NCBI GenBank assembly: GCA_015698045.1
Contig: BLAL01000236.1
Span: 124,001 to 188,000 of the forward strand
Origin: Rhizophagus clarus
Taxonomy: Eukaryota > Glomeromycota > Glomeromycetes > Glomerales > Glomeraceae
Length of the DNA: 64,000 nucleotides
Direction: 5' to 3'
Shown here in pieces: positions 48,531 through 58,779 of the stretch. A program made the translations under genes and the position numbers. The notes beneath the pieces are model-generated. The model searched no databases, had not been told where the DNA came from, and was given only the letters and a program-made list of their open reading frames with translations. Position 1 is the first letter of the stretch; every line of letters begins with the position of its first letter.

Positions 48531-50822
48531 ATGACCAGCACTTTAGACTTAGAAAAAAATAAAAATAAAGGTGGTAGGCCTCCCAGCTCTACCTGGAAGG
48601 ATGCTATTAGAGGAAATCCCGTTGGTTCAGGAAAATATCATGCCACTTGTAAATATTGTAATTTTTCATGGTCACGAGGTGATATATCAAAACTTGAAGA
48701 GCACTTTGCGAACTACTGCTCGGAAGCTCCAGGACCCATTGTTAGAAAATATTTGAATAAAATATTAGAGCGTGAAGATAAAGTTAATAAAAAAAGAAAA
48801 ATTGTTGGGAGTAATCAGTTAAATATTACAGACTACCATGATTCCACAAAAATTCCTGATGGTAGAGTAACTAGGATTAATCGTGCCTTGGCTAAATTTT
48901 TCGTTGCATGTGGTATTTCATTCCGGATAGTCGAGCACCCTTTTTTTATTAACTTTGTAAAGGAGCTTAATTCTTCGTATGAGCTGCCAACCAGAGAATT
49001 TTTGTCAGATCAGTTACTTGAGCGGGAATTATCAATGGTGAACTCAACTGTCACATCCGTCATTGAAAATGGAGCTAATTTGACTTTAGGTTTTTAATAC
49101 TTTTTTTATACTTTTTTAAAACAATATTCTTAATGTGTTTTTAAGTAATAATATTAATATTAATATAATTTAGCGTTCGATGGTTGGACGTCCCCCACTC
49201 ATCGTTCTATATGGAATTTTGTTATTATGACTCCGTCGAGAGAAGAGTATTTGTATAAACTTCAAGATTTGTCAGAACATTCGCATACAGGTAATTACGT
49301 AGCTGAAGTGATTGGAGAAATAATTGAAAGGATCGGCCCGAATAAAATATTGGCTATTGTGTCCGATAATGCCTCAAACGTTCGGAATGCACGCAAAATT
49401 ATTGAAGAGAAATACCCTAACATCGAAAACGTACGATGTATAGCACATGCGGTCAATCTTATCGCGTGTGATATACTTAAAGAAAGTTTTGGAGATCGTT
49501 TATTACGAAAAGTTAATACATTAGCTTCATTTTTTAAAAATTCCCATCAAGCTGGAGCCAAACTCACACAACTCATCAAAGAGAATAGTATTCATGGAGG
49601 AGGCATTAAGTTATATTGTAAGACGCGATGGACAACGGCTAGCGAATCAGTAGATTCGGTAATTAGGTTGGAACCAGTACTAGAACAAATTATTACTAAT
49701 GAAAGTAATTTGTTGAACGATAAGGTCAAACGTGTTATCCAAACACGGAATTTTTTTTCCGATTTACGAATTCTTTCATTCGTTTTAAATCCATTGAGAA
49801 AAGCCGTCTTGGCTTTAGAATCAAGATCAGTGACGCTTGAAGATTGTTTTTTAAGTTTGATAAGACTATCAGCAGTTTTGAAACAATTACCCAAATCATT
49901 TAATCAAAACTTCCGTAACCATTGTTTCAACGTGATAAACGAAAGATTCAAAGAGTTCGATGATGACAAATATATAACCTGCTTTTTCCTAGATCCCCGA
50001 TTTAGGAGTAAGCCTCTCACAGCCAAAGCTTATTCAAGGATCGTGAGGTGCGCTACTACAATTGGTAAAAGGTTAGGATTTGATCTTAAAGAATCCAGGG
50101 CTCTATGCGAGCAAATTAAGGACTACCGTGATAATAAACCACCCTTTGATCTTGATGAATCTTGTTCTCTAGACGATCCTCTAAATTGGTAGAATTTGAT
50201 CGATACTGACCCTCGACCGAACAGCCTCCCAAGAGTCACTCGCCATCTATTAGCGATTTGTCCAAATTCCGCAAGTTGCGAACGAGGATTCTCAACACTT
50301 GGCTGGCTATTTAATGATCGGCGTTTAAATTTGAATATAAGTCGACTAGAATCCATGGCTAAAATGATCATGCATTGGAAGTCCAATGCTAAGAAAGAGC
50401 TTGGTTTTTATGATATAGAAAAAAATGATACTCGTATTAGCGAAACTGAAATGAACATTCGAATTGCAGAGGCTCTGGCAGAAACTAATGATGATGATGA
50501 TGAATGTGATGTTTTATCAAATGAAAGTTTACCTAATCAAATTACAGTTCCTTCAGATAATTGTGTTGTCCTAATAGAACATGTATGGATCGATAAATTT
50601 GTTGATTTGTCACACAAATTAATAATTGAAGAAATTGGAGAGATCCCGGACGACATTTTAGATGAATCTGAAGAAGAATACGAAAAAATTAATACAGATG
50701 ATGGCAATGATGATGAGCAAGAAAGCGAACAAGAAAGCGATGGGGGAGGAAATTTTGATTATAATGTAGAGGATTTATTGAATGAATTCATCGATGTAGA
50801 TGATGTAGATGAAGAAGAATAA
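48531..50822 (+). pseudogene. hAT transposase with BED finger, one nonsense codon
   Basis: Exons 48531-49089 and 49174-50822 (84-base intron, TTTAG acceptor, phase 1). N-terminal BED finger (STWKDAIRG..., CKYC, then His and Cys) at about residues 18-70; first catalytic Asp in FDGWTS straight after the intron; second in VSDNASN near 49358; CIAHAVNL near 49438; C-terminal dimerisation region CPNSASCERGFSTLGWLFND near 50260; acidic tail. TAG at 50190-50192 falls where relatives have a second Trp (family NWWNL), so one TGG-to-TAG change cuts off the dimerisation domain. About 734 residues otherwise. 48196-48530 is the upstream region with no other gene; the open frame extends to an earlier start at 48441, but that extension is hydrophobic and unlike BED transposases. 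Confidence 0.88.
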
Positions 50823-51500
50823 TTTTTTCTTTATTTTTAGGAAATCATTATAACAATAATTCTTTTATTAATAAAGTAAATTTGTAAATAAGTTTATAAT
50901 TATATTGATTTATTTAAGAGTTTAAATTAAAAAATTTTTGTGTGACGAAATTTAAACAACACCGACGTGATGCAAACGAACTCTTTCGATCTTGTTCAAT
51001 TTGTGTTCGATTTGTGTTCGATTTGTGCTGATAATTCTGGTAAAATTTCGCTCGTTTTAGCCAAATTTTGTTAAATTTGTGTTGATTCGTGTTCAATGTG
51101 TGCTCTAAAGAAAGAGAAAGAAGTTAACAATTAAATTTTATCACACAGGGATGATGATTAGTAATTTTATATCGATATTTGTTTAACGATGCAAGATGAC
51201 TTTTTTATACAAATCACATTGTATGTATTATGCACTGATTTTTTTATTTTTTTTTAAGGGATGTACAAAATATTCCGATTTTTTTTTAAAAAAAATGATT
51301 TTTTTTTAAGAACAAAGAGAATAAACAAAGATTTATTATTTTAAGGATGATATTTAAATTTAATGATGCAAACTAATAAATCAGTATTTTGAAGAAAGGG
51401 AACAAAAAGGAATTGTCCAAATTTTATTTATAAAAGGATATTTTACGATTTACTCATCTCATTCTTTTTGCGTTTTTCCTCACATCTTAATTTTGTAAAT
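50823..51500. other. AT-rich region inside the hAT with a dispersed repeat
   Basis: No gene. At 50985-51105 TTGTGTTCGATTTGTG repeats lead into GATAATTCTGGTAAAATTTCG and AGCCAAATTTTGTTAAATTT; the complement of 63715-63845 has the same order of motifs. This is a repeat family present both inside the hAT and near the right edge of the window. The rest is homopolymer-rich. Confidence 0.6.
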
Positions 51501-51698
51501 ATGCCCAATCGTCACTCTCATCGCCAGTCCCATCGTCACTCTCATCGCCAGCCCCATCGTCACTCTCATCGCCAGCCCCATCGCCAGCCTCGTCGCCATT
51601 CTCGTCCTATTCAATGGTTCGATGAATACACCGATTACTTGGTGGAAGAAAGAAGAAGAAGAAATGACGAATTTCATAACGAATACGGGAGAGATTGA
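51501..51698 (+). CDS. Small His/Arg-repeat protein, hypothetical
   Basis: 65 codons from ATG at 51501. The first 36 residues are tandem HSHRQPHR-type repeats built on CACTCTCATCGCCAGCCCCA; then comes a more ordinary sequence (IQWFDEYTDYLVEERRRR, NDEFHNEY). It lies within the hAT element downstream of the transposase on the same strand. It may be a first exon or not a gene; the repeat alone could keep the frame open. Confidence 0.3.
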   Translation: MPNRHSHRQSHRHSHRQPHRHSHRQPHRQPRRHSRPIQWFDEYTDYLVEERRRRNDEFHNEYGRD

Positions 51699-51856
51699 TC
51701 GAGATTCTGGAGGTCAATCGCAAGAAGGTTCATATGTATAATATTTAATATGTTAAAATATGTTAAAAATAGAATTATTATCTTTAATCCAACTAATTCG
51801 TTCGTTTGAATCAGACTAAATCGTCATTTTAGAACTTTGAGGTTCACGGCACAACG

Positions 51857-52240
51857 ATGCCACCAAAAATGGAGGAATCTTCTCAGGGAATACCATGTAT
51901 GAAAATATAATGGCAAAAAAAATATTTGCTTAAAATTGAAAATATTTAACTAAATATTATTTCGTTTTTTGATATTTAGAGTTTTTGCCTTTATCGTAGC
52001 GGTGTCCCTGGAAGAAGATGGTCGCGTATCGGAGCAAGATATTATCGCACATTTAGATCAAGATTTTGGGAAAGACGAGGTAATTATAAAATTTCTATAA
52101 TTAAAGTTTATTCACATCTTAAATTAACCAATTTATTTTAGATACGCGACACGATCGTAGAAGGGCAAGAAACCTACCTACGTATCGTCACCGAAGATAA
52201 TTTATTAATTTTATTATATTATTTTATAGTGAGTAGCTAG
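51857..52240 (+). CDS. Small three-exon gene inside the hAT, hypothetical
   Basis: Proposed exons 51857-51896, 51982-52079, 52142-52240. Introns have GTATGA and GTAATT donors; the first acceptor is the AGAG at 51978-51981 (second AG) and the second is TTTTAG at 52136-52141. The joined frame is open for about 78 residues: short N-terminus (MPPKMEESSQGIP), a FAFIVAVSLEEDGRVSEQD segment, IRDTIVEGQETYLRIV and a hydrophobic C-terminus ending TAG at 52238. Splice phases work only with the second AG of the first acceptor, which lowers confidence. Confidence 0.35.
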
Positions 52241-52548
52241 GCCCAGTCCGTACCAAATATCGGCTGGAGACTCACATTTTTTTTGGGCTGTGAATTGATA
52301 CTGACGTCCACGTCGTACAGCCTGGATACTATTTTTTAAAATAGTAGCAAACAAGTATCAATATTTTTTTTTTTATCAAAATTAAATAAAATAAAAATAA
52401 AATGGTGAACTTTTTTAACTGGGATTTTATTTCTTTAGTGATAAATTTGAATTTAATTGCTAGTTTTTATCATTTGATTACGTATAATAAATACAATAAA
52501 TAATTTAAATTTTAAAAAATAAATTTTTATCTGTCAGATACTATTAAC
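52241..52548. other. AT-rich stretch with inverted homologue of 46625-46710
   Basis: No gene. 52285-52365 (TTGATACTGACGTCCACGTC, then GTACAGCCTGGATAC and a TAGCAAACAAGTATC end) matches the complement of 46625-46710. The remainder is homopolymer-rich. Confidence 0.5.
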
Positions 52549-52766
52549 ATGACGAAAATATGCCGAAACTCTATTAAAATATTAGTATTACTTATGCCGA
52601 AACTATGTCAAAATGCCGAAACTGCCGAAACTGCCGAAATGCCGAAATGCCGAAACAGTTTCGGCAGTTTCGGCAGTTTCGGCATTTCGGCATTTCGGCA
52701 TTTCGGCACTATGTATGAGTTTTGGCGTTTCGCGTTAGGCCAGATGGGTTTCGGCAAGCAACCTTA
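52549..52766. repeat. Right subterminal GCCGAAA clusters and hairpin of the hAT
   Basis: GCCGAAA(CT/T) units in one orientation (52560-52655) are followed at once by TTTCGGC(AG/A) units in the other (52656-52710), so the strand can fold into a long imperfect hairpin centred near 52656. The cluster ends with GTTTCGGCAAGCAACCTTA, the inverted end of the element. Confidence 0.88.
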
Positions 52767-53051
52767 GTGCTGTGCGTAAAGTTTCAGTTCAAGATCATAA
52801 TTTCTTTTCTTTTGAATTTCGATTTGTTTTGCGTACACGTCTATCCATTTTAATAAGTTTTCATTTTCCTGACACAATTGATTCATTCGTTCAATTGCTT
52901 TCTCTTTTGATGCTTCAACATCTTTCTTATAATCGATAAGTTGTATTTGAACATCACCGATTTCAATTTCTTTCCGTAATTTATGACGTTGTCGTCTTTT
53001 AAGCTGCCGTTTACGAGATGTTTTTCTGGAAAACAAGGATGGTTTGCCCAT
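52767..53051 (-). pseudogene. N-terminal part of a basic coiled-coil gene split by the hAT
   Basis: ATG at 53051-53049; 95 codons to the insertion point. Residues 9-28 are strongly basic (RKTSRKRQLKRRQRHKLRKE); residues 40-95 form a likely coiled coil (EKAIERMNQLCQENENLLKW). A basic block before a coiled coil resembles DNA-binding bZIP-like proteins, but no bZIP signature is complete, so only that resemblance is claimed. After the insertion the frame meets TAA in the first hAT codon. The C-terminal exon part lies at 47885-48003. By position this was a cargo gene of element 2. Confidence 0.8.
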
Positions 53052-54305
53052 TTTTTTAAAAATCAAAAATTTAAAAGTTTTTTTTTTTAAAAAAAATAAT
53101 GGAAATTTATTAGTCGTGGTAGTGTCATGGTCAGAAAACAATTTTAGAAATTATCCAGCTGAATAACAGCCGAAATTAGTCAGGTCCTTCTCCAAACATA
53201 TGGTATTGTAACTAGTGTAACTAGTAATGTGTACACGTGCACATTGTGCACATGAATTTTATACAGACCAGAATCCTACTTAATTATCAGAATTCAAAAA
53301 AGGAATTGTAACAATGTAATTCTTTTTTTCTGATGATTCCAGATAGATAGATATCTAATAAATTCTTTGAGACTCCTGATGGAACCGTAAAAAATTTATT
53401 GATTTATATCTAATTAAAGTATATATATTAATTCTTTGTGATCATTTTTGAAGACTTGTAGTCTTGTAGAAGAAGAAATATATTATATATGGTAATGTGT
53501 AATGTTTTATTACATATGTCCACAAAACTGTATAAATTTGGTAACCAATTTATTGAAGTAATAAATAAGTACAGATAGATGCGTAGGTATATGCAGGTTC
53601 ATTTATACTTTGTTATAATTCTTTATACTTTTTTTTTCTCTCTTCATGATATTAGTTTCACCTTCAAATAAAATATATTAATTATGCTGGTCTGAAGCGG
53701 TGTCTCGTAATTCCTTAACATGTAATTTATTTTAATTACGTTGATTGATCAATGAATTATTTTTCCGCGCAATTTCAAAAATAGAAACCATTGTACTGGA
53801 TGTGCTCTCCTGCATAATTCCAAAGATAGAAACTATTGTACTGTTAATTATTTCCCTGCGTATCCAAAATCGGATGTAATTTAATTTGATCACTTTGATT
53901 TAATAATGAATTATTTTCCACGCTCTTAATCATTTTCTTGCGTAATTCCAAAAATAGAAATCATTGTACTGGATTTATTTTAATTTACGTATATGCAAAG
54001 AAAGACGCGGGAGATCAATGATCTGGTTTTTAGCGATAAGAACATTTACATCGCTCATTAAATCAATTATTTAGTCCACGTTTATACATCAAATTAATTG
54101 AGATTTAACAATTATCTATAAACTATACATTGTAAAATATAACATAAATGCATAATTATAAAATATCTAAAAATAAAAACTTGAGAGTTCAAAAAATATA
54201 AATATAAGTTATTTCTCTTGGAAATCATGTATCAAGCAATAATCATTTGTTACTACCATTTTGTGAACAAAACATAAATTTACTCTTTATCTTCTTCATC
54301 AAAAA
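53052..54305. other. Intergenic region with short dispersed repeats
   Basis: 1.25 kb without a supportable gene. A phrase CCAAAAATAGAAA(C/T)CATTGTACTGG occurs about three times (near 53777, 53820 and 53948), with flanking TTGATTTAATAATGAATTATTTTCC pairs, indicating local duplication. The last 60 bases are AT-rich upstream sequence of the next gene. Confidence 0.5.
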
Positions 54306-56075
54306 ATGTCTCAATCATCAATTGTATCATCAAAAAGAAAAAGGAAGCATGAGTCTTACAATTTAGATGAAAGGCTTCATGAACAATTTAATTGGGACGA
54401 GGATTCATTCGATAATAAAAAAATAAAATTAGATACATTGAATGATAGAAAAGAACTATTTAACAAACGCGCTTCTTTTACAAACTTAGTGTCCTCTGCG
54501 TCCCTAATATTACCACCCGAAGTTGATACGGTGGTAATTACAAAGGACAAATTTGTTGTGGAATGGATTCAAAATCCAGACACAATAACTAAAATTCCTC
54601 CAACTCAAGTGAAACAGGTATTGTACGAGGATGATAGAATTGAACTTGGGAATGAAATTCATCAGAATTCTTTTAAGATACCAGTTTATTATTGTAATTC
54701 AGTCACTCCAAATAATATAATTAAGAAAATAAATGAAGAGAAGCGAATGCTCATTAACTCACAAATTAATGATGCAGAAACATTCTTATCGTCTGCCCAA
54801 ATTGAGAGTTACTCAGAAATAACAAAAAAATCGCTCAAAAAAACAGCTAGTAAGAAATCCGTAAATGAAAAGTTAAATAGTTCAATACGGGCAATAAATG
54901 AAAGTCTTCAATACTTTCATTACCTTCCTCCAAAAGATGTCCCTGTGCGGGACAAAAAAAATTGTAAGTGTTTTATTATTATTTTTATATCAAAACAGAA
55001 TAAATCAATTAAATATTAATATTTTTTTAAGAACCCGAATCGTTACGAATGGAGTGCAAAAATTTGCGAGTATTTAAAGCTAAAAGCAGAAGATGAACAT
55101 GATGAGAAATTAGAAGAATGGAGAAATCTCGCCACGAAAAAAGAGCATTATATTTCGACTATCGATTCAGTTTATGATAAACCAAATACAAGTTACTTTG
55201 AACAATATGTTGATTATATTGCAACTGAACATGAAGAGGTGCCCGATTACCTCATTCCGTTGAATCCTCCTCCAGCACCAATGCTCATCCAAGATAAACA
55301 TGATGCCAACTTTATGCGGCATTTTGAGGCTGCTACAGATTATATTTTGTATGCAGCCACAGCCTGCACAAGATTAAAGGTCAGCGAGGAAATTGCTCGC
55401 AGATCAAGATTAAGATGGTATAGTGTTTTAGCAGATCTTTACGACCGTTATAAACAAGTTGTAGACAAAATACCTTCCTTAAAAGATGATGATAAGAGGG
55501 TTAAGGAAGCCTCAGAATTGGAAGGGAAAAAAAAAGATAAATTAAGAAGAAAGGCACTCGCAAAGGAAGTGATGGCGGGCCGAAGGATCAACAAAATCTT
55601 AAATGCCCTGAAAGGGCAGTGGAATGTGATAGAATTACATGATTTTATCACAAGAGAATTCCTAATAAATAATGATACAGATTTTTTTGATAAACTAACA
55701 AAAGGAATTCAGTGGCCGACAAAGGAATTCGACCTACATTATAGGCAGGTTCCTAATTCGGGATCCTCGTTTCAATTTGCTTTAAAGGAGAATGATGATA
55801 ATTATGAAAAGTCAGAGGATCACGAAAATAACGAAGAAGAGGATGATAATGAGGATGGAAAAGCACCAGATGGAGATGCAGCACAAGCACCAGTCGAGGA
55901 TAATGGTGGAAATCACGATGATGACGAGGATGATGACGAGATGGATATTGACAGAAAAAAGGATGGTGATTATGAAAAATCAGAGGATCACGAAAATAAC
56001 GAAAAAGAGGATGATAATGAGAATGGAGATGCAGCACCAGCACCAGATGCAGCACCGGAGATGGCCAGCAGTTAA
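54306..56075 (+). pseudogene. Acidic protein gene of unknown function, two exons, one-base frame conflict
   Basis: Exon 1 54306-54963 (ATG start, basic KRKRKHE near the N-terminus), donor GTAAGT; exon 2 55032-56075, acceptor TTTTAAG. Each exon is open and protein-like (LHEQFNWDED, PNRYEWSAKICEYLKLK, RRSRLRWYSVLADLYDRYK), together about 566 residues. The exon junction is out of phase by one base. An A8 run at 54954-54961 sits right before the donor; seven As would restore the frame. So it is either a one-base indel, a sequencing error or an unrecognised alternative donor. The last 90 residues are acidic, with a direct repeat of YEKSEDHENNE(E/K)EDDNE and a DDDEMDID motif typical of nuclear acidic tails. 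Lys-rich stretch KKKDKLRRKALAKE near 55528. No family recognised. Confidence 0.65.
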
Positions 56076-56564
56076 TTTGATTTTTTCATAATAGAATTTA
56101 GTTTATTTTTACGAGAGTTTTTTTATTTCCTATTTTATCAGATTTATAAAAAACATTATCTGTTCGTAATAAATAAATAAAAATATATACGGTATATTAT
56201 ATGTATATGTCAAAAACATGTTTTAAGATAGTGTGAATTGATTCAACTTATTATGTTTTTCTTTAAATATCGTTCATTTGAAAAGCTCTGGTAAAATGCG
56301 TGTTCTTTTGCTCTAAACAACCTTTCACGTGGCTGGCATTGCCAAATAACGTTTTTTTTTGAATAATTTAATAAAAAGAATAATTGTTTTTTAAATTACA
56401 ATACATGAAAGGCACAGAATGCTTTTATAAAAGATGCTTGACAAATCATTTTTAATAATGTCAGAATTTCCAGAAAAAGTAGTTTACATATTTTCTTATT
56501 GAGCTAAATGAGCAAAATACTGCAGATTCGTTCTTATCTGTTATAATTTTAAATATAATGTACA
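56076..56564. other. AT-rich sequence downstream of the acidic gene
   Basis: No gene and no clear repeat seen. Homopolymer-rich, with likely polyadenylation-type AATAAATAAA near 56170. Confidence 0.4.
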
Positions 56565-56900
56565 GATATCACAGGAATTTATGTGTCGTTGTTGTTGTCA
56601 TGCCCATGCAGTTTTATTAAATTTTACGCTGATTCCGGACCGGAACCAAAGAACCAAAGGCTTACATTATATTAATTACATTAATTAAAAGAAGATATTA
56701 CAGGATTGCTGAACAATATGTTATTATGTGTTATTGTTGTCGCGCCCGAGTAATTTTATTAAATTTTACGCTGATTCTGGACTGGAACCAAAGGCTTACA
56801 TTAATTACATTAATTAAAAGAAGATATTACAGGAATTAATTGCTGAACAATATGTCATTATGTGTCATTTTGTCGCGCCCGTGTAATTTCTTTGTAATGT
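56565..56900 (+). repeat. Three tandem copies of the GTCGCGCCC/GGAACCAAAGG unit
   Basis: Three direct copies with a period of about 125 bases; the last is cut short after GTGTAATTT. Same unit as 42570-42778 and, inverted, 47536-47640. The first copy has a small internal GAACCAAA duplication. Confidence 0.85.
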
Positions 56901-58779
56901 TCAATAAATATAATAATATTGAAAAAAACCAGGTCCTTCTAGATTATATAATGATACTACTACCAATTACCAAAGTTAATTTTTTTTTGAAATAAAAATA
57001 TTTAGACATTTTACGTGGGGAGAATTTAGCCCTATCGTGGGACATGGGAAATGTCATCCCTATAGAAAGTCTTCACAATCATCATGCGGTAGAAATTGAA
57101 CTTAAGACCTGCAGATATGCAGATTCCGTGCAAAGAACAACTACACCACATAATTGTAGTTAGAAAAAAGATTTTATTGATAATTTTAAGTCTATAAAAA
57201 TTTTAATAATTTTCAATTTTATATACTAAGATCTAAATTTTTTTGTATACGTTTCTGCTACTATATTGTACTGTACATTGTAGGTGATGCACAAATTTCC
57301 GCACATGACCATAATTTTGTGTGCGCTTTATGCTTGGTAAGATTAATGAAAATTTAGTTGTTAATAAAAATCAAATCTATATCTCTTTGAATTTTTAGAG
57401 TTTTAGCAGATATCGCTGCAAATCGACATTATAAATGTTATATCGTATCATATATATATTAATTTAACATCGTTCAAATTTTCAAAGTTTCTTAATTATA
57501 TAAATATCAGTAATTATTAAATTTGTGTCAGTTTTAAAATTAACCAATAAAATCACATTAATCTTTATGCATGATGTAATATACTAAATTAACCAATCAA
57601 AATTTGATTTGTTTACATGCATGTGGTATCTAAAAATAGCTAAAAATCGTGTTTATTTAATGCGTGATTTTTTTTTGCTTATTTTCAAAAATACGCTTCT
57701 CTCTTAAATATTATACTTGTCTTATATATTAACACTTTACGGTATTTTCTTTTCTCTTTTATCCAAGTATACTTATCTTTTACAATATTAACAATACTTT
57801 GGTATTTTAGTTTATATATTCGATATAACCACCAACACGAAGACCGTTCGCCAAAAAACGTATAAGACAAAAAAACTACTTTTAAATAAATAGTGAAGCC
57901 ATTAAGCAGGTATGAAAATGGGATATACGCATATTTTTTGTATTTTTTTGGACTCTACCATATTCGTAAAGTCTACTGGTTCTGTAGGAGGGATTGGTTA
58001 TGTACTTTCTTTACAATAGGGTAGGGTGTAGTTTGAGTCTTTCTTTGTTAAACTGTGGTATTACTTAAGGGAGTTAGAATGTATTCTCAAATGCTATGTT
58101 CAAATTGCTGAATATATTTGAAGCTTTCTTTTGTAATATTTGCTTAGCCCAGAGGAAAATGTTGTGAAATAGGGCTGGATATTTTATGACATTTTCTGCC
58201 GCCAATTACTTTGTCCGGGGTGGCATCAGTCGTAGCAGCCAGCATTTTTTTTATAATATTATGGTTTTAAGAATTAGTAACACTTTCAAAATTTAAAGAG
58301 CTAACGTTAAAAATATTATCATTTTTATTTTTTCTCAAAATCCCGGAGGTTACCTGCTCTAACCATTATCCCAAGGTTATGTATTAAAATTAAATTTTAA
58401 ATATATTTTATAAAGAGTATATTATATTAATCATAATTGTTTTTTTTTTATATTTTTTTTAAAATTTACTCTTAGCGACTGGATCCTACTTACGTATAGA
58501 ATAAAAGGAATAAAGATAGTATTTAATGTTTTCGTTATTCTTAACAATAATCTTTATTTTCTTTTATTATTAATAAGATTGTATTATTATTATTGATGTA
58601 TAATAAATATTAATTTTTGTGATGTAATTTATGAAATTACTACGATATAGTTATTGATGATATCAAATAAATGTTATAATACTTTAGCGATGTTAATTCG
58701 ATATTAATATGATATTTCTACGATATAGTTACGATGTCAAATAAATGTTATAATACTTTGGTAACGTTAATATGATATT
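56901..58779. other. Non-coding region before the right repeats of element 2
   Basis: 56901-57090 is an inverted copy of 47690-47860. Minus strand 57065-57155 is tRNA-like: TGGTGTAGTTG (box A), a CTGCATA loop and AGTTCAATTTC (box B), but the stems do not pair well, so a decayed tRNA-derived element is likelier than a gene. The rest, to 58779, is AT-rich with no supportable coding exon. Confidence 0.45.

Larger units (their letters stand above)
48004..52766 (+). mobile_element. hAT element, 4.76 kb, inserted in a gene
   Basis: Ends: TAAGGTTGCTTGCCAAAAC at 48004 and the complement of GTTTCGGCAAGCAACCTTA at 52748-52766. The flanking 8-base duplication is ATGCTGTG (47996-48003) and GTGCTGTG (52767-52774), 7 of 8 identical. 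It contains a BED-finger hAT transposase with one stop, GCCGAAA-rich subterminal clusters at both ends and two small open frames in its 3' third. The 8-bp duplication, inverted ends and transposase agree on the hAT superfamily. Confidence 0.93.

Noticed and set aside
53049-53141. Upstream extension of the coiled-coil gene start
   Set aside because: The added 30 residues are Lys/Phe-rich translation of A/T homopolymers; MGKPSLF at 53051 is a better start.
57240-57440. Possible two-exon gene around a GTAAGA donor
   Set aside because: Joining the candidate exons gives an immediate stop in the phases tried; no protein-like sequence.
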